Source: JAAYKS01 sp964479435
Lineage (GTDB): Bacteria; Bacillota; Clostridia; Saccharofermentanales; UBA5734
Assembly (NCBI GenBank): GCA_964479435.1
Contig: CAYZME010000082.1
Coordinates: 1 to 7,942 of the forward strand
Length of the DNA: 7,942 nt
Direction of reading: 5' to 3'
Shown here: positions 1-6,819 of the stretch, one piece after another
Position numbering within the stretch: position 1 is the stretch's first letter
Layout: each line of letters starts with the position of its first letter
Notes under the pieces: generated by a model
What the model saw: only the letters and a program-made list of their open reading frames with translations
Database searches by the model: none
What the model was told of the DNA's origin: nothing
Made by a program: the position numbers and the translations under genes

Positions 1-235
1 CTTCTCAACACTTGAACGAATGTGAGCGCCATACAATCGGTCCCATTCGAGGGATAACTCGCGGCGGGATGGGAAGCGGCGGCAATGCGCGGTCATGATT
101 CTCGATAGAAGATTCCAGATCGTGGCTCGGCGCGCTTCGATCGGTGTGCGAAAAGTGATCGATAACAAAGAAGTCCGAAAGCGCTGGCTCCGCAGGATAT
201 AAATGGGGATCTCGTGAACCTGCGCGGTCTTCCAT
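1..235 (-). CDS. N-terminus of an M16 (insulinase/pitrilysin) family peptidase-like protein, YfmF type, cut by the window edge
   Basis: About 78 residues are visible, in the same frame as ribF (ribF residues 316-393). They follow the N-terminal pattern I know from Firmicutes YfmF-like M16 proteins: a short beta strand then RFRTS (333-337, usual RFKT), an RTPI segment (usual RRPL), a helix where ALLPYVL normally lies, CRRFPSRREL (366-375, usual GTxKYPxxxEL) and LEWDRLYGAHI (377-387, usual LDELYGA). YfmF-type members usually lack the zinc HxxEH motif and pair with an active YmfH partner; the relevant region lies outside the window, so activity cannot be judged. The frame has no ATG, GTG or TTG at the expected start. 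An ATG at 235 preceded by GAGAGG (239-244) sits at the right place but one frame off. This is a family-level call from remembered consensus, not a search. Confidence 0.62.
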
Positions 236-1179
236 AGCCTCTCACTCGTCGCGTGCCATGCCTGCGCTTCTTCGATGTCTTTGTGAATTTGCGCCGTCAA
301 TGAAAGCAAGCCGTCAAATCTGGCTTCTTCACGTAAACACGTAAGAAACACGATTGTGATCTGTTTCCCATACAGATCTGTCTCCGTATCAAATAGAAAG
401 CTCTCTACGATCACACGTGTATCGGTTTGGTCGATGGTCGGCCGGGTACCGACATTGGTAACCGACTCATAAGCAATCTGCCCGACGATGGTTCGCGTCA
501 CGTAGACACCGGGTGCAGGCATCACCTTGTCCTTTGCGGCCGTAAGGTTGGCTGTTGGGAAACCCAGTCGTGAGCCCAGACGCCTGCCGCGTTCGACCTG
601 GCCTGTCAGTGTATATTCCCTGCCCAAAAATGTAGCGGCCTCATCAACGCGCCCCTCCGCGATCAATTGCCGAATCCGTGTGCTGGAAGCAATCTGGCCG
701 CCGAATGAAAAAGCATTCACCACGACCACTTCGACATCGCGTGTGGAAGCCCATTTGCGCAATGACTCCGCGTCGCCGGAGCGGTTTTTACCAAAGCGAT
801 AGTCATAACCGATCACGATCAGCTTGGCACCCAGCACGCCAATGAGAATCTGATCGAGAAAATCCTCTGCGCCCAGCCCGGCCATTTGTTGATCGAAGTG
901 CTGCAAATAGATTTCATCCGCGCCCGCGTCAGCCAGGCATCGTATGCGCTCGTCCGCTCCACAGAGAAATCCTTGTGGTGAAACACGGCCGGAAATAACC
1001 GCGGAAGGGTGTGAGTCAAATGTATATATACAACTCCGCAGTCCACGCGCGGCACTCAAGTGCGTCATCGTGCGCACAACCTGCTGGTGCCCCCGATGCA
1101 TCCCATCAAAAAATCCCATTGCTACGCCACGAGCTACCGGTTCCAATTGCCCGGGGCCTTCACTCCTAACAATCCTCAC
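1..1179 (-). CDS. ribF: Bifunctional riboflavin kinase / FAD synthetase RibF, in one open frame with a downstream M16 peptidase-like segment (3' partial)
   Basis: The protein makes FMN from riboflavin and ATP, then FAD from FMN and ATP, in the cytoplasm. Reading from the GTG at 1179, the N-terminal FAD synthetase domain (about residues 15-175) shows GFFDGMHRGH (22-31), FDSHP (54-58), GYDYRFGKNR (124-133) and SSTRIR (165-170). The riboflavin kinase domain (about 185-312) shows GFPTANL (206-212), NVGTRPT (242-248), the likely catalytic Glu in VESFLFD (E259) and LREEARFD (282-289). The GTG start places the first motif at the usual distance from the N-terminus and overlaps the truB stop by 14 bp. 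Upstream are AAAGGG (1192-1197) and GGTGG (1183-1187), so the ribosome binding site is modest. RibF normally ends near residue 305-320. Here the frame has no stop and continues to the window edge (393 codons visible), entering a sequence that resembles the N-terminus of YfmF-type M16 proteins. The RibF identity is secure; where the protein ends is not. Confidence 0.9.
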   Translation of the reverse strand, partial: MRIVRSEGPGQLEPVARGVAMGFFDGMHRGHQQVVRTMTHLSAARGLRSCIYTFDSHPSAVISGRVSPQGFLCGADERIRCLADAGADEIYLQHFDQQMAGLGAEDFLDQILIGVLGAKLIVIGYDYRFGKNRSGDAESLRKWASTRDVEVVVVNAFSFGGQIASSTRIRQLIAEGRVDEAATFLGREYTLTGQVERGRRLGSRLGFPTANLTAAKDKVMPAPGVYVTRTIVGQIAYESVTNVGTRPTIDQTDTRVIVESFLFDTETDLYGKQITIVFLTCLREEARFDGLLSLTAQIHKDIEEAQAWHATSERLWKTAQVHEIPIYILRSQRFRTSLLSITFRTPIEARRATIWNLLSRIMTAHCRRFPSRRELSLEWDRLYGAHIRSSVEK

Positions 1180-2143
1180 GATCCACCAATACCCTTTCCG
1201 CGCGCACCACCAGAACCCCGGGCTCCGTTTCCCGCGCGATCCCCACGCCCAGAAATCCGCGTGGACCATAGAGTGTAACCCGGGATCCTGTCCGCAGGTT
1301 TTCCTGTTCTGACACAGGCATTGCGAGCGGTTGCCCGTGAACAAAGCGGGACGCGTCTCCCGCTGAACAATGGATGACCGGAAACTGTGCGAGCGCCCGC
1401 TCCATTGGCAACAAGAGCTGCCGGTCGGTCAGCCCGGGCCCCGTATCCTCCATCTTTTCGACCACGGACTGCAGGTGATCGAGTGAGATCGCGCCCTGTA
1501 GACAAAAAGGGCCGCACGCTGTCCGGGTCAACTCGGCAGCGTGTGCGCCCAAGCCGGTCGCCTCGCCCAAATCCTGGCACAAAGTCCGGATATAGGTGCC
1601 TTTGGAGCAGTCGATGTCAATGGTGGCTTCGAGATGCCCGTCCCGCCATTCGATCGCGGCAATTTCCGCGCGATATACATGAATGAGACGGGCTGCCCGT
1701 TGGACCTCAATCCCCTGGCGGGCATATTGGTACAGGGGTCTGCCATCGACCTTGACGGCCGAATACATGGGCGGTGTTTGCATGCGCTCGCCCACCAGTG
1801 CGGATACCGCTACGCGAATCGCCGAGAATTGGTCTTTGCGCATGACCTCAACGTCGGTTGCCGATATCGGGCGGCCTCCAAAAGGTTGACCAGTTCGATC
1901 CTGCGTATCCGTAAATGAACCGAATCGTACGGTTACACGATACGACTTATCATAAGACTCCATATAACGGGCCACACCGGTTGCCCGCCCGATCAACACA
2001 GGCAGGACACCTTGCGCAAAGGGATCCAACGTACCGCAATGGCCCACGCGCCGCATGCGCATGATACGGCGAACGCGCGCAACGACGCCAAAGGAAGTGA
2101 GCCCGACGGGTTTATTTATAATCAAAATGCCGCTTGACGACAT
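1166..2143 (-). CDS. truB: tRNA pseudouridine-55 synthase TruB
   Basis: TruB isomerises uridine 55 in the T-loop of tRNAs to pseudouridine and also acts as a tRNA folding chaperone. From the ATG at 2143 the protein is 325 residues, normal for the family. It opens with GILIINKPVGLTS (5-17), the standard TruB N-terminus. The catalytic loop GHCGTLDPFAQGVLPV (34-49) carries the nucleophile Asp40. Further motifs are KSYRV (66-70) and SKGTYIRTLCQDLG (180-193). A PUA-like C-terminal domain spans about 258-320. The start at 2143 forms TGATG with the nrnA stop, a one-base overlap suggesting translational coupling. A second in-frame ATG at 2167 would add eight residues before the conserved start and has no ribosome binding site that I see. 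GGAG at 2158-2161 lies 14 bases before the chosen start, rather far, so the start is less certain than the identity. The stop is TAG at 1166-1168. Confidence 0.95.
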   Translation of the reverse strand: MSSSGILIINKPVGLTSFGVVARVRRIMRMRRVGHCGTLDPFAQGVLPVLIGRATGVARYMESYDKSYRVTVRFGSFTDTQDRTGQPFGGRPISATDVEVMRKDQFSAIRVAVSALVGERMQTPPMYSAVKVDGRPLYQYARQGIEVQRAARLIHVYRAEIAAIEWRDGHLEATIDIDCSKGTYIRTLCQDLGEATGLGAHAAELTRTACGPFCLQGAISLDHLQSVVEKMEDTGPGLTDRQLLLPMERALAQFPVIHCSAGDASRFVHGQPLAMPVSEQENLRTGSRVTLYGPRGFLGVGIARETEPGVLVVRAERVLVDREDC

Positions 2144-3186
2144 CACCGGCAAGTCCGCTCCATCCATGCGGACGCAACATCCGTCACCCGCGCGGCCGCC
2201 GTTTTGAGATCCATCCCCTCCAGCTGAAACCCGGCCGCGCGCGCATGCCCCCCGCCGCCAAAAAGACCGGCAAATTCCGCGGCGTTGAAGCCGTCCTTCG
2301 AACGTACATTCCCGCGCACAATTCCGTCTTCATCGATTTTGAGCACAATCGCCAGGCAAACCGACTGAACCGCGCGCAACATGTTCGCCAGGCCGTTTGT
2401 ATCGGTTTCTGCCGCCCCGGTTTCAGACAACATCTCGCGCGTAATCGCCAGCACCGCCAATTGCGCATTGTGGTGAAAATGGGCATGTGCGTGCGCCAAG
2501 CCGATCAGCCGGTATTTGGCCAGAGACATGGATTCCAACAGGCCATAGCTGAGTTCACCTATGTCCAGGCCGCACTTCATCAGCTCCGCGGCGATTTCAA
2601 AGGTGTCGCGCGTGGTGTTGGAAAAACGGAATCCGCCCGTATCCGTCAAAATTGCGCTCATCAGACAGGTCGCTATTTCCGGGGACATAAACGGACGTTT
2701 CTTTTCTTTTTCCAGCCATTGTATCAAAGAAAAAACGATCTCCCCGACGGCCGCCGCACGCGAATCGATATGGCTCAAGCCCTCCGAATCGCGGCTACTC
2801 AAGTGGTGGTCCAGGACCATCCGTACCGGGGCGGTCGTAAACAAACCCGCCCGGGAGCCCAAGCGGCTGGTCTCGCCGCAATCGACCATCACCGCCACAT
2901 CCGCGGCGTTGGCACCCAGCGCGGCTTCCGCAGTGAAGACCGTGATCTGATCGGCTCCCGGCAAGTTCCCGAGTGTCCAATCCAGCGGTTCTTCCAACCA
3001 CACGCGCGCGGACATGCCCAGATCCGTGAGCACAAACCACAGTGCCAGCGCCGAACCGGCCGCGTCGCCGTCCGCCCGCACGTGCGGCAAAATATCAACG
3101 ATCGCGCTACGATCGGCGGCCAAAAGCAACTCTCGACCGATGGCCGCCAGCGATGGGCTTACTGCGGGCGCATCTGCGTTTGTCAT
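2143..3186 (-). CDS. nrnA: DHH/DHHA1 family bifunctional oligoribonuclease (nanoRNase) / pAp phosphatase NrnA
   Basis: NrnA-type enzymes degrade 2-5 nt RNAs left by other ribonucleases and dephosphorylate 3'-phosphoadenosine 5'-phosphate to AMP, using Mn2+. From the ATG at 3186 the protein has 347 residues. Metal-binding motifs are HVRADGDAAGS (35-45), VDCGETS (101-107), LDHH (125-128), the name-giving motif, and TDTGGFRFSN (181-190). The DHHA1 domain ends with GGGGHARAAGF (310-320), which binds the RNA or nucleotide substrate. Two mild oddities are an Ala where the first motif usually has Pro (HxxPDxD) and a His-rich run AHAHAHFHH (231-239). The open frame extends upstream to an ATG at 3234, but that would overlap rbfA by 38 bp. 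The start at 3186 has a strong AAGGGGGTG site 5 bases away and sits 10 bp after the rbfA stop. The neighbourhood between rbfA and truB is typical of Clostridia and Negativicutes. Confidence 0.93.
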   Translation of the reverse strand: MTNADAPAVSPSLAAIGRELLLAADRSAIVDILPHVRADGDAAGSALALWFVLTDLGMSARVWLEEPLDWTLGNLPGADQITVFTAEAALGANAADVAVMVDCGETSRLGSRAGLFTTAPVRMVLDHHLSSRDSEGLSHIDSRAAAVGEIVFSLIQWLEKEKKRPFMSPEIATCLMSAILTDTGGFRFSNTTRDTFEIAAELMKCGLDIGELSYGLLESMSLAKYRLIGLAHAHAHFHHNAQLAVLAITREMLSETGAAETDTNGLANMLRAVQSVCLAIVLKIDEDGIVRGNVRSKDGFNAAEFAGLFGGGGHARAAGFQLEGMDLKTAAARVTDVASAWMERTCR

Positions 3187-3189
3187 CGG

Positions 3190-3198
3190 CACCCCCTT
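3190..3198 (-). promoter_or_regulatory. Ribosome binding site that decides the nrnA start
   Basis: The minus strand reads AAGGGGGTG here, with the G-run ending 5 bases before the ATG at 3186. It overlaps the TAA stop of rbfA (3197-3199), so termination on rbfA would place ribosomes at the nrnA start. This supports 3186 rather than the longer in-frame start at 3234. Confidence 0.75.
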
Positions 3199-3559
3199 AT
3201 TCGTCCGACGCTCCGGTCGATTTCCCGATGACATCGTCTATGAGGCGATTGATCTCTATGCCTCGCTCGATGGAGTGGTCGTAGACAAAGTGCAATTCAG
3301 GGATCATCCGCAGCCGCATGCGACGGCCTACTTCCCTCCGGATAAAACCATTGGCGCGATCCAGCGCGTTTTTGCAATCGGCCCGCGCCTGCTCGTCGCC
3401 CAACACACTGATATGCGCGTACGCATGGGAAAGGTCGCGGGTGACCCGGACGCCGACAATGGAAACCAAAGGCGGCAGCCCGGGGTCTTTCAGGTCGTCA
3501 CGAATAATCTTCGCCAGCACCGATCTCATTTCGTCGCCAACCCGATCCGAGCGTTGCAT
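3197..3559 (-). CDS. rbfA: 30S ribosome-binding factor RbfA
   Basis: RbfA is a small KH-fold protein that binds the maturing 30S subunit near helix 1 and the 3' end of 16S rRNA, and is needed for late 16S processing and cold adaptation. At 120 residues it is of usual length. Visible family features are RSDRVGDEMRSVLAKII (3-19) at the N-terminus, the RVTRDLSHAYAHISV strand-helix (38-52), and IRREVGRRMRLRMIPELHF (73-91). The segment DHSIERGIEINRLIDD (94-109) is nearly diagnostic. The ATG lies 1 bp after the infB stop. A GGAGAG site (3568-3573) inside the end of infB, 8 bases upstream, suggests coupled translation. The ylxP gene that lies between infB and rbfA in Bacillus is absent, which fits a non-Bacillus member of the phylum. 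Confidence 0.95.
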   Translation of the reverse strand: MQRSDRVGDEMRSVLAKIIRDDLKDPGLPPLVSIVGVRVTRDLSHAYAHISVLGDEQARADCKNALDRANGFIRREVGRRMRLRMIPELHFVYDHSIERGIEINRLIDDVIGKSTGASDE

Positions 3560-3560
3560 C

Positions 3561-6452
3561 TTACTTTCTCTCCACTTCTACCATTTCGAACGCTTCGATG
3601 ATATCGCCCTCTTTGATGTCATTGAACCGCTCGATGGAGATGCCGCACTCGTAGCCGGTTGCCACTTCGCGCACATCGTCTTTGAAGCGCTTGAGTGAAT
3701 GCAGTTTCCCTTCGTGCACCACAATACCATCGCGCACCAGCCGCACTTCGGCCGATCGGACGATGCGCCCATCGGTCACATAACTGCCGGCGACCGTGCC
3801 GGCACCTGTGATCCGGAACACCTGGCGCACTTCGGCATGCCCCAAGATACTTTCTTTATAAACAGGGGCCAGCATCCCCTGCATCGCCGCTTGCACATCC
3901 TCTATCGCGGTGTAAATGATGCGATACATACGCAAATCGACGCCTTGTTCTTCGGCAATATCCGCGACGTTAGGCGCAGGCCTGACGTTGAAACCAATGA
4001 TGATCGCGTTGGCAACCTCTGCCAACGTGACATCGCCTTCCGTGATCGCGCCAACGGCCCCGTGAATCACATGCACGCGGATTTCCGGCGTTGTCAGCTT
4101 CTCCAGGGATTGTTTCACCGCTTCCACACTGCCCTGCACATCCGCTTTGACAATCAGATTCAGATCCAGAACCTCCCCGGCGGACATTTTGGAGTACAGC
4201 GATTCCAGCGACATGCGCGAGCTTTGCCGTAGCCCCTGCTCGCGTTGCTCGACCCGGCGCCGCTCGACCAGGCTGCGCGCGGTCTTCTCGTCGGTTACCG
4301 CGTAGAACAGCTCGCCGGCTTCCGGCACTTCCGGAAGACCGATGATCTCGACCGGGGTCGATGGCCCGGCTTTTTTGATCGGAGCCCCTTTGTAGTCGGT
4401 CATCGCGCGTACGCGACCGACGACCGAACCGGTCACCAAGGTGTCGCCGGGTTGCAATGACCCGCGCTGCACCAGCAAAGTCGCCACCGGGCCCCGCCCT
4501 TTGTCGAGTTTGGCCTCGATGACCGTACCTTTGGCCTGTTTATCCGGATTCGATTTCAAATCCATCATGTCGGCCGTCAACAGAAGCATCTCCAGCAGGT
4601 CGTCCATCCCTTCGCCGGTCTTGGCGGAGACAGGAACCATGATTGTAGAGCCTCCCCACTCTTCGGGGATCAGTTCGCGCGTCGCGAGCTCCTGTTTGAC
4701 ACGGTCGATGTTCGCGCCGGGCAAGTCGACTTTGTTGATTGCCACTACAATCTGCGTGTTCGCGGCCCGGGCATGATTGATCGCCTCGATCGTCTGCGGC
4801 ATCACACCGTCGTCCGCGGCGACCACCAGGATCGCGATATCCGTCACCTGGGCACCGCGGGCACGCATGGTCGTAAACGCCTCATGTCCCGGGGTGTCAA
4901 GGAAAGTGATGCGTCTCCCTTTGGTCGTGACCATGTAAGCGCCGATGTGTTGCGTGATGCCGCCGGCCTCGCCTTCGGCCACATCCGTTTGGCGGATTCG
5001 GTCCAAAAGGGAGGTTTTTCCGTGGTCGACGTGCCCCATAACCACAACAACCGGCGGACGCGGCACCATGTCATCGGCCGTATCATCTGTATCGTCAAAG
5101 AGGATATCCTCCTCCGTGACAACCACCGCCTGTTCGGCTGTGATGCTGTATTCATTGGCGATGATCGCGGCGGTATCGTAATCGATCACCTGGTTGAGCG
5201 TCGCCATCACGCCCATTTTGATCAACTTTTTGATGACGTCAGCCGACGTTTTCTTGATGGCTTCAGCAAACTCTTTGACTGTCAAAGCCTCCGGCAACAC
5301 GACGTGGGTCAGAACGGCCCGCTGCGCGGCGGCCTTGGACGCCTGCGTCGACCCGCGATCCCGGCGGCGGCCGCGGCTGCGCGGCGCGCGCGGCGGCGGG
5401 CTAAAAATCGTATCGATGATCGTGCCGTCAGATAGCGCGGCTGTCAGCCCGCTATCTGGCAAATTGAGAGTGGATTTCTTTAAAGCCGCATGTTTATCAA
5501 CGGTCGTAGCCGGCCCGCGCGCCGTCGTCCGGCGCGTGTCCCTGGTATCGTCACGGCGCGGAGGCTTGGACCCGCCATCCCGGGCGGTCAGATTGCCGCG
5601 TCCAGGCTGTGACCGGCCAACCAGTTCGGTCGGTACACTCTCCGCCGGCGCCCGGCGAACCGGGCGGCCAGGTGTGCCGCTTTGCGGTCGCGGCGCCGAT
5701 CCTGCCCCGCCACGCCCCGTCTGGGAACGCTGCGCATAACCGCCGGGTCCACCTTGCGGGCGCGTCGAAGCCGCGGGTACTCCGCTCGGCTGACGTGGCA
5801 CAGGGCCACTTTGCGGCCGTTGCGGGCGTGGCTGTGCAACAGCCGGCCGACTTTGGGCAGGCCTGCCTGCCCCAGCCCCCACTTGTCGCGCGGCGGGCGT
5901 TTCCACCGGTGAAGATGCGGGCGTTGCCGCGGTTGTTGCCGCGGGGCGTGCCCCAGGGGTTCCCCCTAGGGTCGGAGCAGCCGTTTCAGCCGCAACAGGA
6001 TCCCCCGCCGACGCCGGCATTTCTTGTGCGGCCGGCTGTACAGTCTCTGTCGGGGGCGATGCGGGCGTAGAGGCGACCGCGGCCGGCATCTGCGCCGGCT
6101 GCTCAACGGGCGCGTCTTCGGCCGGTTTGGCCGCCTCCGCCGTGGCAGGCGCGGTCTCTTCCGCCGGTTTTGCGGCTTCTTCCGTTTCGACTTTCGCTTT
6201 TTTAACAACCTTAACCACACCGGTGATCTTTTTCCCCGAGACACCTTGCATGGTAATGGTCGGTGCGTTTGCCAGATTCTCGGACTCGCTCGCCGGGAGT
6301 GGGGTCTCTACTTTTTCAACGGTTTCTTCGACGGGTGCGTCGACGGGTTTGGGTGCGGCTTTTCTTTCGGTTTTTCTCTTGGGCGCAATAGACGCGTCTG
6401 TTCTAGAAAACCCTGCGCGAAGCCCCGAACCCGAATCCTCTCGTTTTGCCAT
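3561..6452 (-). CDS. infB: Translation initiation factor IF-2 with a long disordered N-terminal half
   Basis: IF-2 is the GTPase that brings fMet-tRNA to the 30S subunit and promotes 50S joining. The protein is 963 residues, longer than the roughly 716 of Bacillus subtilis, because of its N-terminal half. Residues 1-95 are basic then mixed charge. Residues 95-320 are low-complexity, first Ala/Pro/Glu-rich with an AAKPAE repeat, then Pro/Gln/Gly/Arg-rich. An Arg-rich patch (355-367) precedes the IF2_N domain (about 386-437, with LTVKEFAEAIKK from 390). The G domain is intact: G1 GHVDHGKT (473-480), G2 GGITQHIGAY (497-506), G3 DTPGHEAF (519-526), G4 NKVD (573-576) and G5 SAKTGEG (609-615). Domains II and III and the C-terminal fMet-tRNA-binding domain (about 850-963) follow and are complete. 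The ATG at 6452 has GGAGGA at 6464-6469, 11 bases upstream. It lies 22 bp after ylxQ and 1 bp before rbfA. I see no convincing internal start for a shorter isoform. Confidence 0.98.
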   Translation of the reverse strand: MAKREDSGSGLRAGFSRTDASIAPKRKTERKAAPKPVDAPVEETVEKVETPLPASESENLANAPTITMQGVSGKKITGVVKVVKKAKVETEEAAKPAEETAPATAEAAKPAEDAPVEQPAQMPAAVASTPASPPTETVQPAAQEMPASAGDPVAAETAAPTLGGTPGARPAATTAATPASSPVETPAARQVGAGAGRPAQSRPAVAQPRPQRPQSGPVPRQPSGVPAASTRPQGGPGGYAQRSQTGRGGAGSAPRPQSGTPGRPVRRAPAESVPTELVGRSQPGRGNLTARDGGSKPPRRDDTRDTRRTTARGPATTVDKHAALKKSTLNLPDSGLTAALSDGTIIDTIFSPPPRAPRSRGRRRDRGSTQASKAAAQRAVLTHVVLPEALTVKEFAEAIKKTSADVIKKLIKMGVMATLNQVIDYDTAAIIANEYSITAEQAVVVTEEDILFDDTDDTADDMVPRPPVVVVMGHVDHGKTSLLDRIRQTDVAEGEAGGITQHIGAYMVTTKGRRITFLDTPGHEAFTTMRARGAQVTDIAILVVAADDGVMPQTIEAINHARAANTQIVVAINKVDLPGANIDRVKQELATRELIPEEWGGSTIMVPVSAKTGEGMDDLLEMLLLTADMMDLKSNPDKQAKGTVIEAKLDKGRGPVATLLVQRGSLQPGDTLVTGSVVGRVRAMTDYKGAPIKKAGPSTPVEIIGLPEVPEAGELFYAVTDEKTARSLVERRRVEQREQGLRQSSRMSLESLYSKMSAGEVLDLNLIVKADVQGSVEAVKQSLEKLTTPEIRVHVIHGAVGAITEGDVTLAEVANAIIIGFNVRPAPNVADIAEEQGVDLRMYRIIYTAIEDVQAAMQGMLAPVYKESILGHAEVRQVFRITGAGTVAGSYVTDGRIVRSAEVRLVRDGIVVHEGKLHSLKRFKDDVREVATGYECGISIERFNDIKEGDIIEAFEMVEVERK
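5429..5458. repeat. Inverted repeat (hairpin-capable) inside infB
   Basis: The arms CAGATAGCG (5429-5437) and CGCTATCTG (5450-5458) are perfect 9-bp inverted copies. Inside them GGCT (5439-5442) pairs with AGCC (5446-5449), leaving one bulged base (5438) and a 3-base loop. The transcript could therefore form a 9+4 bp stem. It lies in the codons for about residues 332-341 of IF-2, which read almost symmetrically (DSGLTAALSDG), just before the Arg-rich patch and the IF2_N domain. There is no following T-run on the transcript, so it is not an intrinsic terminator. Function is unknown. Confidence 0.6.
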
Positions 6453-6463
6453 TAAGCGCTACA

Positions 6464-6469
6464 TCCTCC
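6464..6469 (-). promoter_or_regulatory. Ribosome binding site of infB
   Basis: The minus strand reads GGAGGA in the 22-bp gap between ylxQ and infB, 11 bases before the ATG at 6452. It is one of the two strongest Shine-Dalgarno matches in the window, in keeping with the need for an abundant factor. Confidence 0.75.
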
Positions 6470-6474
6470 AATTA

Positions 6475-6819
6475 TCATTTGCAATCCACTGTTTGGGGTG
6501 CATCCGACAGCAGTCTCGCGATTTCACATGCTATTTCCGCATCCAACACCGCTGTCGTCATGTGTATCCGTTTGCCTGTATATCGACCGATGGTCTCTCC
6601 GGTTCCTGTCACGAAACACGGTACTCCCGCCTTGCGGCACAAGGCCATCGTTTTCTCCCGGGTATCCTTTGCCGCGTCGGAGGCGATCAACACCACCGCC
6701 GCAGTCCCTCTGATGACGGCTCTTTCACACGCCATCGCTCCGCCTGCTGTCTTACCGGCGCGGGTCGCGAGACCCAACAATCGCATCGCCTTTTCACGAT
6801 CCGGCGCGGTCTTCTCCAT
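6475..6819 (-). CDS. ylxQ: L7Ae/L30e-family RNA-binding protein YlxQ
   Basis: This 114-residue protein has the L7Ae/L30e/S12e fold, whose members bind kink-turn RNA. The bacterial YlxQ is thought to bind RNA but its exact job is poorly defined. The N-terminal helix with LLGLATRAGKTAGGAMACERAV (from residue 14; the LGxAxRAGKxxxG pattern is typical) is followed by the strand VVLIASDAAKDTREK (42-56) and the helix and strand around CRKAGVPCFVTGT (61-73), as in the family. Relatives often read ELGxAxG near positions 78-86; here it is IGRYTGKRIH. The start at 6819 is set by GGAGGAG (6830-6836), 10 bases upstream and inside ylxR. The gene overlaps ylxR by 26 bp, so the pair is probably translationally coupled. 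A later in-frame ATG at 6786 has only a weak site. Confidence 0.9.
   Translation of the reverse strand: MEKTAPDREKAMRLLGLATRAGKTAGGAMACERAVIRGTAAVVLIASDAAKDTREKTMALCRKAGVPCFVTGTGETIGRYTGKRIHMTTAVLDAEIACEIARLLSDAPQTVDCK

Noticed and set aside
5..235. A 76-codon minus-strand frame starting at the ATG at 235.
   Set aside because: Its start codon may be the ancestral start of the M16 gene, but the downstream sequence in this frame lacks any M16 pattern, which is found one frame over. Kept only as part of the junction finding.
2143..2167. Longer TruB start at 2167.
   Set aside because: It adds eight residues ahead of the conserved family N-terminus and has no ribosome binding site upstream. The TGATG junction at 2143 fits better.
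2134..3231. A 365-codon open frame on the plus strand opposite nrnA.
   Set aside because: It mirrors nrnA almost end to end, has no family motifs, and is rich in Arg, Gln and His as expected for an antisense shadow in GC-rich coding DNA.
5921..5975. GC-rich near-palindromes (two CCGCGG copies and a G-run/C-run pair) inside infB.
   Set aside because: They fall in codons for a Pro/Ala/Thr/Gly-rich disordered stretch, where such repeats arise from composition. There is no long stem and no T-run.
6453..6474. The ylxQ-infB gap as a possible internal promoter.
   Set aside because: At 22 bp, and mostly a ribosome binding site, it has no room for a promoter, and I see no -35/-10 pair reading toward infB.
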